DNA from: Mesorhizobium tamadayense
GTDB lineage: Bacteria; Pseudomonadota; Alphaproteobacteria; Rhizobiales; Rhizobiaceae
NCBI RefSeq assembly: GCF_003863365.1
Contig: NZ_RQXT01000001.1
Span: forward strand, 124,001-188,000
Direction: 5' to 3'
Length of the DNA: 64,000 bases
Shown: piece by piece, positions 19,339 to 27,737 of the stretch
Position numbering within the stretch: position 1 is the stretch's first letter
Layout: every line of letters begins with the position of its first letter
The notes under the pieces: model-generated
Database searches by the model: none
What the model saw: only the letters and a program-made list of their open reading frames with translations
What the model was told of the DNA's origin: nothing
Program-made: the position numbers and the translations under genes

Positions 19339-20709
19339 ATGGCCGGAAATCTCTCTTTCGATCAGTTGAAGAAGGCGGTCTCGGATGGCGAGATCGACAC
19401 GGTGCTGGCCTGCATCGTCGACATGCAGGGCAGGCTCGCGGGAAAGCGTTTCCTGGCCCAGTACTTCGTCGATTCCGCATATGGCGAGACGCATGGCTGC
19501 AACTATCTGCTGGCCTGCGACATCGATATGGAGCCGGTGCCGGGCTACAAGGCGGCGAGCTGGTCGAAGGGCTATGGCGACTTCGTCATGAAGCCCGACC
19601 TTTCGACGCTTCGCCGCATCCCATGGCTCGAAAAGACGGCGCTGGTCATCTGCGACGTGCTCGATCATCACGACCATGAGGATCTGGCGCATTCTCCGCG
19701 CGCGATCCTGAAGAAGCAGGTCAAGCGGCTGAGCGAGCGCGGCTATATCGGCTACTTCGCCTCCGAGCTCGAATTCTACCTGTTCAGCGAGACCTACGAT
19801 TCCGCCCGCAAGAAGCACTGGCAGGGCCTCGACTCGGCTTCGCCCTATATCGGCGACTACCAGATCGGCATCACCACCAAGGAAGAAGGCGTCATGCGCC
19901 GGCTGCGCAACGAGATGGAGGCGGCCGGCATTCCGATCGAGAACTCCAAGGGCGAGTGGGGCCCCGGCCAGGAAGAGATCAATGTGCGCTATGCCGAGGC
20001 GCTCGAGATGGCCGACCGCCACGTCATCCTGAAGAACGGCGCCAAGGAGATCGCCCACTCCGAAGGCAAGGCGATCTCCTTCATGGCCAAGTACAATTAC
20101 GGGCTCGCCGGCAATTCCAGCCACATCCACAATTCGCTGTGGAGCGCCGACGGCGGGACGCCGCTGTTCTTCGACAAAAACGCCGAATGGACATTGTCGA
20201 GCCTCGGCCAGCAATGGGCGGCCGGCCAGCTCAAATACGCCAAGGAGCTCACCTGGTTCCTGGCGCCCTACATCAATTCCTACAAGCGCTTCCAGGCCGG
20301 CACCTTCGCGCCGACCAAGATCATGTGGAGCGAGGACAACCGCACCGCCGGATTCCGGCTGTGCGGCGAGGGCACCAAGGGCATCCGCATGGAATGCCGC
20401 ATCGGCGGCGCCGACCTCAACCCCTATCTCGCCTTCGCGGCGCTGATCGCGGCCGGTCTCGCCGGCATCGACGAGAAGCTGGAGCTGCAAAAGCCGTTTG
20501 TCGGCGACGCCTATCAAGCGTCGCAGCTGCCGGAGATCCCGAAGACGCTGCGCGATGCTGCCGAGACCCTGGAAAGCTCTGCGATGCTGAAGCAGGCCTT
20601 CGGCGAGGAGGTGATCGAGCATTATATGCACACCGCCCGCTGGGAGCAGTTCGAATACGACCGCCGCATCACGGACTGGGAACTGCATAGAGGCTTCGAG
20701 CGGTACTAA
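19339..20709 (+). CDS. Glutamine synthetase-like gamma-glutamyl ligase (GlnT/PuuA type)
   Basis: The product is 456 residues. It has the GS beta-grasp N-domain and catalytic domain: SELEFYLF near residue 142 (metal-binding Glu), NSSHIHNSLW near 259, and the late MECRIGGADLNPYLA block. PuuA/GlnT/IpuC/GMAS-type enzymes use ATP and glutamate to make gamma-glutamyl amides from amines instead of ammonia. The Asp-50' ammonia site and adenylylation-loop Tyr of true GlnA are not obvious. The gene lies between the permease and aldehyde dehydrogenase genes, which supports amine breakdown over nitrogen assimilation. The actual amine is unknown. Confidence 0.85.
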   Translation: MAGNLSFDQLKKAVSDGEIDTVLACIVDMQGRLAGKRFLAQYFVDSAYGETHGCNYLLACDIDMEPVPGYKAASWSKGYGDFVMKPDLSTLRRIPWLEKTALVICDVLDHHDHEDLAHSPRAILKKQVKRLSERGYIGYFASELEFYLFSETYDSARKKHWQGLDSASPYIGDYQIGITTKEEGVMRRLRNEMEAAGIPIENSKGEWGPGQEEINVRYAEALEMADRHVILKNGAKEIAHSEGKAISFMAKYNYGLAGNSSHIHNSLWSADGGTPLFFDKNAEWTLSSLGQQWAAGQLKYAKELTWFLAPYINSYKRFQAGTFAPTKIMWSEDNRTAGFRLCGEGTKGIRMECRIGGADLNPYLAFAALIAAGLAGIDEKLELQKPFVGDAYQASQLPEIPKTLRDAAETLESSAMLKQAFGEEVIEHYMHTARWEQFEYDRRITDWELHRGFERY

Positions 20710-20742
20710 CCCGTAGCGTCGGCGCTGCCCTTCACCCCCTTA

Positions 20743-20780
20743 CCCTCTCCCCTTGAAGAACGGGAAGAGGGGCGCTTTTT
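20743..20780 (+). terminator. Hairpin with T-run between ligase and aldehyde dehydrogenase genes
   Basis: CCCTCTCCC (20743-20751) pairs with GGGAAGAGGG (20762-20771), with one bulged A, and TTTTT follows at 20776-20780. It could be a partial terminator that lowers expression of the two downstream dehydrogenase genes, or a true operon boundary. Confidence 0.55.
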
Positions 20781-20805
20781 AGATTGTTGTAACTGCGAGG
20801 AAGAC

Positions 20806-22194
20806 ATGACCGAAACGGTCAAGCTCAAATCCCCCATCGATGGGTCGATCTATGCCGAGCGGCCGGTCGCGACCGACCAGGCTATCAACGCGGCGGTCGA
20901 GCGCGCCAGGGCGGCGCAGGAAAAGTGGGCCGAAACGCCGATCGTCGAGCGCGGCAAGTACATGCTGGCGATGCTGGAAGCCCTGGTTGCGATGAGCGAC
21001 GAGATCGTGCCCGAGATCGCCTGGCAGATGGGTCGCCCCGTTCGCTATGGCGGCGAGTTCGGCGGCGTCAAGGAACGCGTCAACTATATGGTCGAGATCG
21101 CAAAGCAGGCGCTGAAGCCGGTCATGGCTTCGAACCCGAAGGACGGTTTCCGCCGCTACGTGAAGAAGCTGCCGCTCGGCGTCGTCTTGGTGATCGCGCC
21201 GTGGAACTATCCTTACCTCACAGCCGTCAACACCATCGTTCCAGCGCTGATGGCGGGCAGCGCGGTGATCCTGAAGCATGCGGCGCAGACGCTGCTCGTC
21301 GGCGAGCGCTTCCAGCAGGCCTTCGACAAGGTGCGTCTCCCCAAAGGCCTGTTCCAGAATCTGGTCATGAACCACGGCCAGACCGAGAGGCTGCTCGGCT
21401 CGGGCAAGATCGACCATGTCAACTTCACCGGCTCGGTCGCCGGCGGCCGCGCCATCGAGAAGGCCGCGGCCGGCACCTTCATGACGCTCGGCCTCGAGCT
21501 CGGCGGCAAGGATCCGGCATATGTTTTGGCCGACGCCAAGATGGACCATGCGGTCGCCAACCTGGTCGACGGCGCCTTCTACAATTCCGGCCAGTGCTGC
21601 TGCGGCATCGAGCGCGTCTATGTTCACGAGAAAGTCTATGACGAGTTCGTCGAAGGTTTTGTCGCCGAGACGAAAAACTATGTCGTCGGCAATCCGCTGG
21701 AGCAGGCCACCACGATGGGGCCGATGGCGCAGGCGCGTTTCGCCGACCTGATCCGCGAGCAGAAGGCCGAGGCGCTGCGCAAGGGCGCCAGGGCGCATAT
21801 CAACATGAAGGTCGAGAACGACAGGCCCGGCTCGCCCTATCTGGCGCCGGACGTGTTGACCAACGTCGACCACCAGATGAGCGTCATGCGCGAGGAAAGT
21901 TTCGGGCCGATCGTCGGCATCATGAAGGTGCGCGACGACGAGGAAGCGATCGCGCTGATGAACGACAGCCCCTACGGTCTGACCGCCTCGATCTGGACGC
22001 GCGACACCGAGCGCGCGGTGGCGATCGGCGACCGCGTCGAGACCGGCACCGTGTTCATGAACCGCTGCGACTATCTCGATCCGGCGCTGGTCTGGACCGG
22101 CGTCAAGGACACCGGCAAGGGCGCGGCTCTCTCGGCCATCGGCTACGACAATTTGACCCGGCCGAAATCCTACCACCTGCGCGAAACAATCTGA
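20806..22194 (+). CDS. NAD(P)-dependent aldehyde dehydrogenase
   Basis: The product is 462 residues with the complete ALDH fold. Cofactor motif APWNYPYL is at 131-138, general-base Glu231 lies in ELGGKDP, and the catalytic Cys265 lies in SGQCCCGIER. It would oxidise the aldehyde made by the neighbouring iron alcohol dehydrogenase, for example a gamma-glutamyl amino aldehyde, to an acid. The iron-dehydrogenase gene starts 18 bp after its stop. Its short N-terminus resembles the succinate-semialdehyde/PuuC-like group. Confidence 0.88.
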   Translation: MTETVKLKSPIDGSIYAERPVATDQAINAAVERARAAQEKWAETPIVERGKYMLAMLEALVAMSDEIVPEIAWQMGRPVRYGGEFGGVKERVNYMVEIAKQALKPVMASNPKDGFRRYVKKLPLGVVLVIAPWNYPYLTAVNTIVPALMAGSAVILKHAAQTLLVGERFQQAFDKVRLPKGLFQNLVMNHGQTERLLGSGKIDHVNFTGSVAGGRAIEKAAAGTFMTLGLELGGKDPAYVLADAKMDHAVANLVDGAFYNSGQCCCGIERVYVHEKVYDEFVEGFVAETKNYVVGNPLEQATTMGPMAQARFADLIREQKAEALRKGARAHINMKVENDRPGSPYLAPDVLTNVDHQMSVMREESFGPIVGIMKVRDDEEAIALMNDSPYGLTASIWTRDTERAVAIGDRVETGTVFMNRCDYLDPALVWTGVKDTGKGAALSAIGYDNLTRPKSYHLRETI

Positions 22195-22212
22195 CTTTTC
22201 GAAAGACAATCC

Positions 22213-23385
22213 ATGTCCAAGCTCACCTCCAAATGGAACTACCCGACAACCGTCCGCTTCGGCGCCGGGCGCATCAAGGAACTGCCGGATGTGCTGGCGG
22301 CCGCCGGCATCAAACGCCCGCTGTTCGTCACCGATCCCGGGTTGGCGAAACTGCCGGTCGTCGCCTCGACGCTGAAAATCCTCGACGACGCCAAGGTGCC
22401 TTATGGCGTGTTTTCCGAGGTGAAGCCGAACCCGGTCGAGTCCAACCTGACCGCCGGCATCGCCGTTTTCAAGAAGGGCAAGCATGACGGCGTCATCGCC
22501 TTCGGCGGCGGCTCGGCGCTCGACCTCGGCAAGCTGATCGCCTTCCAGGCCGGGCAGAATCGGCCCGTATGGGATTTCGAGGATATCGGCGACTGGTGGA
22601 CCAGGGCCAATTCGGATGCGATCGCGCCGATCATCGCGGTGCCGACAACGGCCGGCACCGGCTCTGAGGTCGGCCGCGCCGGCGTCATCACCAACGAGGC
22701 GACCCACACCAAGAAGGTCATCTTCCATCCGAAGCTTCTGCCGGCGATCGTCATTGCCGATCCGGAGCTGTCGGTCGGCATGCCGCCCTTCATCACCGCC
22801 GGCACCGGCATGGACGCGCTTGCCCACTGCCTCGAGGCCTATTGCGCGCCGGGCTATCACCCGATGGCCGACGGCATCGCGGTAGAGGGCATCCGCCTGG
22901 TGTTCGAGAACCTGCCCAAGGCCTTCGCCAACGGCAAGGATCTGGTGGCGCGGGCCCATATGATGAGCGCTGCCGCCATGGGCGCGGCCGCCTTCCAGAA
23001 GGGGCTGGGCGCCATCCACTCGCTGTCGCATCCGATCGGCGCGCTCTACGACACCCATCACGGCATGACCAACGCGGTGTTCATGCCCTACGTGCTCGCC
23101 TTCAACCGCGAAGCGATCGAGGACCGCATCGGGCGGCTCGCCGCCTATTGCGGCATCAAGGGTGGCTTCGACGGTTTCGCCAAGGCGATCGTCAAGCTGC
23201 GCAAGGAGCTCAAGGTGCCGCACGCGCTGCCCGACCTCATCAAGGGCCTCGACATGGACAAGAAGCGCAAGGGCCTGATCGCCGACATGGCGGTGGTCGA
23301 TCCGACCGCCGGCGGGAACCCGGTCAAGCTCACCAAGAAGGCGGCGCTGACGCTGCTCGAAAACGCCATAGCAGGGTCAGTGTAA
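22213..23385 (+). CDS. Iron-containing alcohol dehydrogenase
   Basis: The product is 390 residues, a group III Fe-ADH. The NAD-binding GGGSALDLGK lies near residues 98-107, TTAGTGSEV near 144, and the metal ligands are in MDALAHCLEAY and HSLSHPIGALYDTHHG. These enzymes interconvert alcohols and aldehydes. Pairing with an aldehyde dehydrogenase and a gamma-glutamyl ligase suggests that the amine carries a hydroxyl group (for example ethanolamine or alaninol). It is the last gene of this run; the 244 bp after it show no clear terminator. Confidence 0.88.
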   Translation: MSKLTSKWNYPTTVRFGAGRIKELPDVLAAAGIKRPLFVTDPGLAKLPVVASTLKILDDAKVPYGVFSEVKPNPVESNLTAGIAVFKKGKHDGVIAFGGGSALDLGKLIAFQAGQNRPVWDFEDIGDWWTRANSDAIAPIIAVPTTAGTGSEVGRAGVITNEATHTKKVIFHPKLLPAIVIADPELSVGMPPFITAGTGMDALAHCLEAYCAPGYHPMADGIAVEGIRLVFENLPKAFANGKDLVARAHMMSAAAMGAAAFQKGLGAIHSLSHPIGALYDTHHGMTNAVFMPYVLAFNREAIEDRIGRLAAYCGIKGGFDGFAKAIVKLRKELKVPHALPDLIKGLDMDKKRKGLIADMAVVDPTAGGNPVKLTKKAALTLLENAIAGSV

Positions 23386-23629
23386 GGTGACTTTTGCAGC
23401 GGAAAGTTGATCTGGAAACGAGGGGAAAGGAAAGGGAAAAGAGCGAAAGGGCAAGGAGGAGAATAATTAGCCGGAAAAAGGATCGCGAAGCGATTGCTAC
23501 AGCCGGTTAAAGAGAGTTTACTTTTTGGTGCTGCGGGGTGCCGGTTTCACAAAGCTTTCATCTGGCTGTCACACGAAAACGATACCGCATCGCAGGCGTC
23601 CAATGGCGTCAGTTCAACGGAGAGAACAT

Positions 23630-24736
23630 ATGTTCAAATTCACGGGGAAGGTGCTTTCCCTTTCGGCCGCGGCGCTCTTCGCGTCGACGGTGATTTCGTC
23701 CGCGGCTTCGCTGGACGATCTCGCCAAGGCCGCGAAGGCGGAGGGCGAACTCACGGTCATCGCGCTGCCGCATGACTGGTGCGGCTACGGCGCCGTCATC
23801 GACGGCTTCAAGGCGAAGTATCCCGATATCAAGATCAACGAGCTCAACCCCGATGCCGGCTCCGGCGACGAGGTCGAAGCGATCAAGGCCAACAAGGACA
23901 ATAAGGGCCCGCAGGCGCCCGACGTGATCGACGTCGGTCTGTCCTTCGGGCCGTCCGCCAAGAAGGACGGGCTCGTCCAGGCTTACAAGGTGTCGACCTG
24001 GGATTCGATCCCGGAGAGCGCCAAGGATCCGGAAGGCTACTGGACCGGCGACTATTACGGCGTGCTGTCCTTCCTGGTGAACAAGGACCTGGTCAAGGAA
24101 GCGCCGGCCGACTGGGCTGACCTATTGAAGTCGGATTATGCCAACACCGTCGCGCTTGCTGGCGACCCACGCCTCTCGAACCAGGCCATCCAGGCTGTCT
24201 ACGCCGCCGGCCTCTCTGGCGGCGCGGCCGCCGGTGAAGCAGCCGGCACTGCCGGTCTCGACTTCTTCAAGAAGCTCAACGGCGCCGGCAATTTCGTGCC
24301 GGTCATCGGCAAGCCGGCGACGCTTGCGCAGGGCCAGACCCCGATCCTGGTCACCTGGGACTACAACGCGCTTGCCGGTCGCGACACGCTGAAGGGCAAC
24401 CCGCCGGTAGATGTCGTGGTGCCGAAGACGGGCGTTGTCGCCGGCGTCTACGTGCAGGCGATCAGCGCCTTCGCGCCGCATCCGAATGCCGCCAAGCTTT
24501 GGCTCGAGTATCTCTACTCCGACGAAGGCCAGATCGGCTGGCTGAAAGGTTATTGCCACCCGATCCGCTTCAACGACCTCGCCAAGAACGGCAAGCTGCC
24601 GGCCGACGTGATGGCCAAGTTGCCGCCAGCCGAATCTTACGCGGCTGCGGTGTTCCCGACGCTCGAGGAGCAGGGAAAGGCGAAGGAAGCCATCACCAAG
24701 AACTGGGACGCCGTCGTCGGCGCCAACGTCAAGTAA
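23630..24736 (+). CDS. ABC transporter substrate-binding protein (family 1)
   Basis: The product is 368 residues with a signal peptide cleaved near residue 26 (VISSAAS). It is a periplasmic binding protein of the AfuA/PotD-like cluster: YYGVLSFLVNKDLVKEAPA and the late SDEGQIGWLKGYCHPIRF are typical. ATG 23630 has GGAGAG upstream. The preceding 244 bp hold no gene and presumably the promoter. It heads a complete importer operon downstream of the gamma-glutamyl genes, so an amine or amino-acid-like ligand is possible; iron or phosphonate ligands also occur in this group. Confidence 0.85.
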   Translation: MFKFTGKVLSLSAAALFASTVISSAASLDDLAKAAKAEGELTVIALPHDWCGYGAVIDGFKAKYPDIKINELNPDAGSGDEVEAIKANKDNKGPQAPDVIDVGLSFGPSAKKDGLVQAYKVSTWDSIPESAKDPEGYWTGDYYGVLSFLVNKDLVKEAPADWADLLKSDYANTVALAGDPRLSNQAIQAVYAAGLSGGAAAGEAAGTAGLDFFKKLNGAGNFVPVIGKPATLAQGQTPILVTWDYNALAGRDTLKGNPPVDVVVPKTGVVAGVYVQAISAFAPHPNAAKLWLEYLYSDEGQIGWLKGYCHPIRFNDLAKNGKLPADVMAKLPPAESYAAAVFPTLEEQGKAKEAITKNWDAVVGANVK

Positions 24737-24750
24737 ACCAGTTAAATCAT

Positions 24751-24774
24751 CCGGGCGGCCGTGAGGCCGCCCGG
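24751..24774 (+). other. Strong intercistronic hairpin
   Basis: CCGGGCGGCC (24751-24760) pairs perfectly with GGCCGCCCGG (24765-24774) around GTGA. Without a T-run it is likely an mRNA-stabilising or attenuating element, which fits the need for more binding protein than permease. Confidence 0.65.
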
Positions 24775-24800
24775 ACTTCCTCGAAGACGGTAGCCGGCGC

Positions 24801-25715
24801 ATGACCGATCTCTCGCTTTCCGATCAGGCAATTGCGGGAAAGACCGCGCCGCCAAGCGAGGCCCGCGCCTTGCGGCTGCCGACGCAATGGCTCGGCGTTG
24901 CGCCGTTCTTCATCTTCGCCATCATGTTCCTGATCCTGCCCACGTTCTATCTGATGCTGGGCGCATTCCAGAACGATGCCGGCGAGTTCACCCTGGAAAA
25001 CATAGCAGCGCTGGCGCAGCCATCGATCGTTGCCGCCTACTGGATCTCGATCAAGGTCAGCCTTGCCTCGGCGCTGATTGGTGCATTCGCGGGCTTGGCG
25101 ATTGCCGTTGCCATCGTGCGCGGCGGCCTGCCCGATTGGATACGATCGGCAACGCTGACCTTTTCCGGCGTGGCCTCCAATTTTGCCGGCGTGCCGCTGG
25201 CCTTCGCCTTTCTCGCCACACTCGGTCGTATCGGTCTCGCCACGATGATCCTGAACACCTTGTTCGGCTTCAACATCTACGCCCACGGCTTCAACATCCT
25301 GTCGTTCTGGGGCCTGACGCTGACCTATGTTTATTTCCAGATTCCGCTGATGGTGGTCATCATTGTGCCGGCGATCGACGGGCTGAAGAAGGAATGGGGC
25401 GAGGCCGCCGCGACGTTGGGTGCGACACAGGCACAGTTCTGGCGCATGGTCGTCATCCCGGTGATCTGGCCGAGCTTCCTCGGCACTGTGATCCTGCTCT
25501 TTGCCAATGCGTTCGGCGCCATCGCCACCGCCTACGCCCTGACCGGCTCGTCGCTCAACATCGTGCCGATCCTGCTCTATGCGCAGATCCGCGGTGACGT
25601 GCTGCACAATGCACATCTCGGCTATGCGCTCGCCTTCGGCATGATCGTCATCACCGGCCTCGCCAATGTGTTCTACATCTGGTTCCGGACCCGTTCCGAG
25701 AGGTGGCTGAAATGA
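24801..25715 (+). CDS. ABC transporter permease (first)
   Basis: The product is 304 residues with six or more membrane segments after a short cytoplasmic N-terminus. The coupling motif EAAATLGATQAQFWRMVVIP, near residue 202, is the EAA loop that contacts the ATPase. It is the PotB/FbpB-type half-permease. Its TGA overlaps the next start (ATGA at 25712-25715), which indicates coupled translation. Confidence 0.88.
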   Translation: MTDLSLSDQAIAGKTAPPSEARALRLPTQWLGVAPFFIFAIMFLILPTFYLMLGAFQNDAGEFTLENIAALAQPSIVAAYWISIKVSLASALIGAFAGLAIAVAIVRGGLPDWIRSATLTFSGVASNFAGVPLAFAFLATLGRIGLATMILNTLFGFNIYAHGFNILSFWGLTLTYVYFQIPLMVVIIVPAIDGLKKEWGEAAATLGATQAQFWRMVVIPVIWPSFLGTVILLFANAFGAIATAYALTGSSLNIVPILLYAQIRGDVLHNAHLGYALAFGMIVITGLANVFYIWFRTRSERWLK

Positions 25716-26503
25716 AGACCGGACGCTTCTGGGCCTGGCTCGTCTTCATCCTCGGTGCGGTCTACTTCTTCATCCCGCTGATCGCGACGGTGGAATTCTC
25801 CATGCGCATGCGGCGCGGCGCATATTCCTTCGATGCCTATCAGATCGTTTTGGGCGACGAACGCTTCCAGGCGACTTTCATGTACTCGGTGCTTGCGGCG
25901 ATCTTCACCATCATCCTCGGCGTGCTGGTCGTCGTGCCGGCCGCCTACTGGATCCGGCTGCGGCTGCCGCAGCTCAGGCCAATCGTGGAATTCATCACGC
26001 TGCTGCCGCTGGTCATCCCGGCGATCGTCATCGTCTTCGGCTATATCAGAATGTATGGGTCGAATTCGCCACTGCCATTCCTGGCAAGCAACACGGGCGC
26101 CAACGCGCTGCTGGTGATTGGCTATGCGACGCTGGCCCTACCCTACATGTACCGCGCCGTCGACACCGGCCTTCGTACCATCGACGTCAGAACGCTGACG
26201 GAAGCGGCGCAGATCCTAGGCGCCGGCTGGGGCACGATCATCACGCGTGTCATCCTGCCCAACGTTCTGATCGCGGTGCTGTCGGGCGCCTTCCTCACCT
26301 TCGCCATCGTCATCGGCGAGTTCACCATGGCCAGCCTGCTCAACCGGCCGGCCTTCGGTCCGTACCTGCAGAACATCGGCGCCAACCGCGCCTATGAGCC
26401 GGCGGCGCTTGCCATCATCGCCTTCGCCATCACCTGGGGCTGCATGTCGCTGATCCAGATCCTGTCCCGCTTCGCGCCGAAATCGGCGAACCGCCCCAAT
26501 TGA
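25712..26503 (+). CDS. ABC transporter permease (second)
   Basis: The product is 263 residues from the ATG that overlaps the first permease stop; a GTG nine bases earlier is less likely. Six membrane segments are visible and the EAA loop reads EAAQILGAGWGTIITRVILP near residue 172. It is the PotC-type partner of the preceding permease. The ATPase gene follows 28 bp later. Confidence 0.88.
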   Translation: MKTGRFWAWLVFILGAVYFFIPLIATVEFSMRMRRGAYSFDAYQIVLGDERFQATFMYSVLAAIFTIILGVLVVVPAAYWIRLRLPQLRPIVEFITLLPLVIPAIVIVFGYIRMYGSNSPLPFLASNTGANALLVIGYATLALPYMYRAVDTGLRTIDVRTLTEAAQILGAGWGTIITRVILPNVLIAVLSGAFLTFAIVIGEFTMASLLNRPAFGPYLQNIGANRAYEPAALAIIAFAITWGCMSLIQILSRFAPKSANRPN

Positions 26504-26531
26504 GCGAAAAAGACCGACCGAAAGAAAAGCC

Positions 26532-27596
26532 ATGGCCGAGCCGTTCCTCTCCATCCAGCATGTGCGAAAGTCCTTCGGCGCCACTACCGTGGTCGAGGAT
26601 TTCAACCTCGATGTCGAGCCGGGCGAATTCGTCTCCTTCCTCGGCCCGTCCGGCTGCGGCAAGACGACGGTGCTGCGCATGGTGGCCGGCTTCGAAGAGC
26701 CCTCGGCCGGCAAGATCGTGGTCAGCGGCAAGGACATCACCAGGCTGAAGCCCAATCAGCGCAATGTCGGCATGGTGTTCCAGGCCTATGCGCTGTTCCC
26801 CAACCTCACGGTGGCGCAGAATATCGGGTTCGGGCTGAAGGTGGCTGGCATGCCGAAGGCAGCCATCGATGCCCGCGTCGCGGAGATGCTCGAAATCATC
26901 AAGCTGCCGCAGATGGCCGATCGCTATCCCTACCAGCTCTCCGGCGGCCAGCAGCAGCGTATCGCGCTGGCGCGCGCGATCGCGCCGAAGCCGAAGCTGC
27001 TTCTGCTTGACGAGCCGCTGTCGGCGCTGGACGCCAAGGTGCGCGTGTCGCTGCGCGAGGAAATTCGCTCGATCCAGAAGAAGCTCGGCATCACCACCAT
27101 CTTCGTCACCCACGACCAGGAAGAGGCGCTGTCGATCTCCGACCGCATCGCCGTCATGTATGGCGGCAAGGCCGAGCAGGTCGGCACGCCGTTCGAGATC
27201 TACAACCGGCCGGCGACGAAGTTCGTCGCCAACTTCGTCGGCACGCTCAACGTGCTGGAAGGCAAGGTCACCGACCCCGCCTCCGGCAAGGTGCGGATCA
27301 ACACGCAGGAGGTCTCGCTCAAGGGCAAGCTCAACGGCTCGAAGTCCGGCGACACGCTGTCGCTGGCGCTCAGGCCCGAAGCAATTTCGCTCGGCCGGCA
27401 ACCGGGGCACGACACCAGCCTTTCGGGCGAGATCGCCGAAGTGCATTTCCTCGGCTCGGTCATCCGGGTGCGCGTCGGCATCGGCGGCAACACGGTTTCG
27501 CTCGATACCTTCAACAACTCCGCGACGCCGCCGCCCGCCGTCGGCGAGAAGGCGGATATCTCGTTCTCGTCGGGCGATATGTTGGTGCTGCACTAG
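26532..27596 (+). CDS. ABC transporter ATP-binding protein
   Basis: The product is 354 residues. Walker A GPSGCGKTT is at 38-46, the Q-loop in MVFQAYALFP (81-90), signature LSGGQ at 136-140, and Walker B LLLLDEP at 156-162. A C-terminal TOBE-like regulatory domain starts near residue 240. It is the PotA/FbpC-type ATPase, and it closes the four-gene importer operon, which ends at the CATTCAC hairpin. Confidence 0.9.
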   Translation: MAEPFLSIQHVRKSFGATTVVEDFNLDVEPGEFVSFLGPSGCGKTTVLRMVAGFEEPSAGKIVVSGKDITRLKPNQRNVGMVFQAYALFPNLTVAQNIGFGLKVAGMPKAAIDARVAEMLEIIKLPQMADRYPYQLSGGQQQRIALARAIAPKPKLLLLDEPLSALDAKVRVSLREEIRSIQKKLGITTIFVTHDQEEALSISDRIAVMYGGKAEQVGTPFEIYNRPATKFVANFVGTLNVLEGKVTDPASGKVRINTQEVSLKGKLNGSKSGDTLSLALRPEAISLGRQPGHDTSLSGEIAEVHFLGSVIRVRVGIGGNTVSLDTFNNSATPPPAVGEKADISFSSGDMLVLH

Positions 27597-27602
27597 GAAA
27601 GA

Positions 27603-27699
27603 GTGAATAGTGAATGGTGATCAGCGAAGAGAGCACTTTACGTGCTCAAATTCTTATGATGATGCCCATTCACCATTCACCATTCACCATTCACTTTTT
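27603..27699 (+). terminator. Long repeat-built hairpin with four CATTCAC copies
   Basis: Four exact tandem CATTCAC heptamers occupy 27667-27694. The upstream GTGAATAGTGAATGGTGA (27603-27620) is complementary to 27670-27687 with one G-U pair, giving an 18-bp stem with a 49-base loop, and TTTTT follows at 27695. It probably ends the ABC operon. Confidence 0.6.
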
Positions 27700-27737
27700 G
27701 CAGTGCCAAACGCCTGGTTCCATCGCTACGATGAACC

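Noticed and set aside
20779..23223. An open frame of 814 codons antisense to the ALDH and Fe-ADH genes
   Set aside because: Both plus-strand proteins have complete catalytic motifs; the antisense product has none.
27667..27694. Tandem CATTCAC units considered as a CRISPR or satellite array
   Set aside because: The units are 7 bp with no spacers, so they are not CRISPR. They are better explained as one arm of a terminator-like hairpin.
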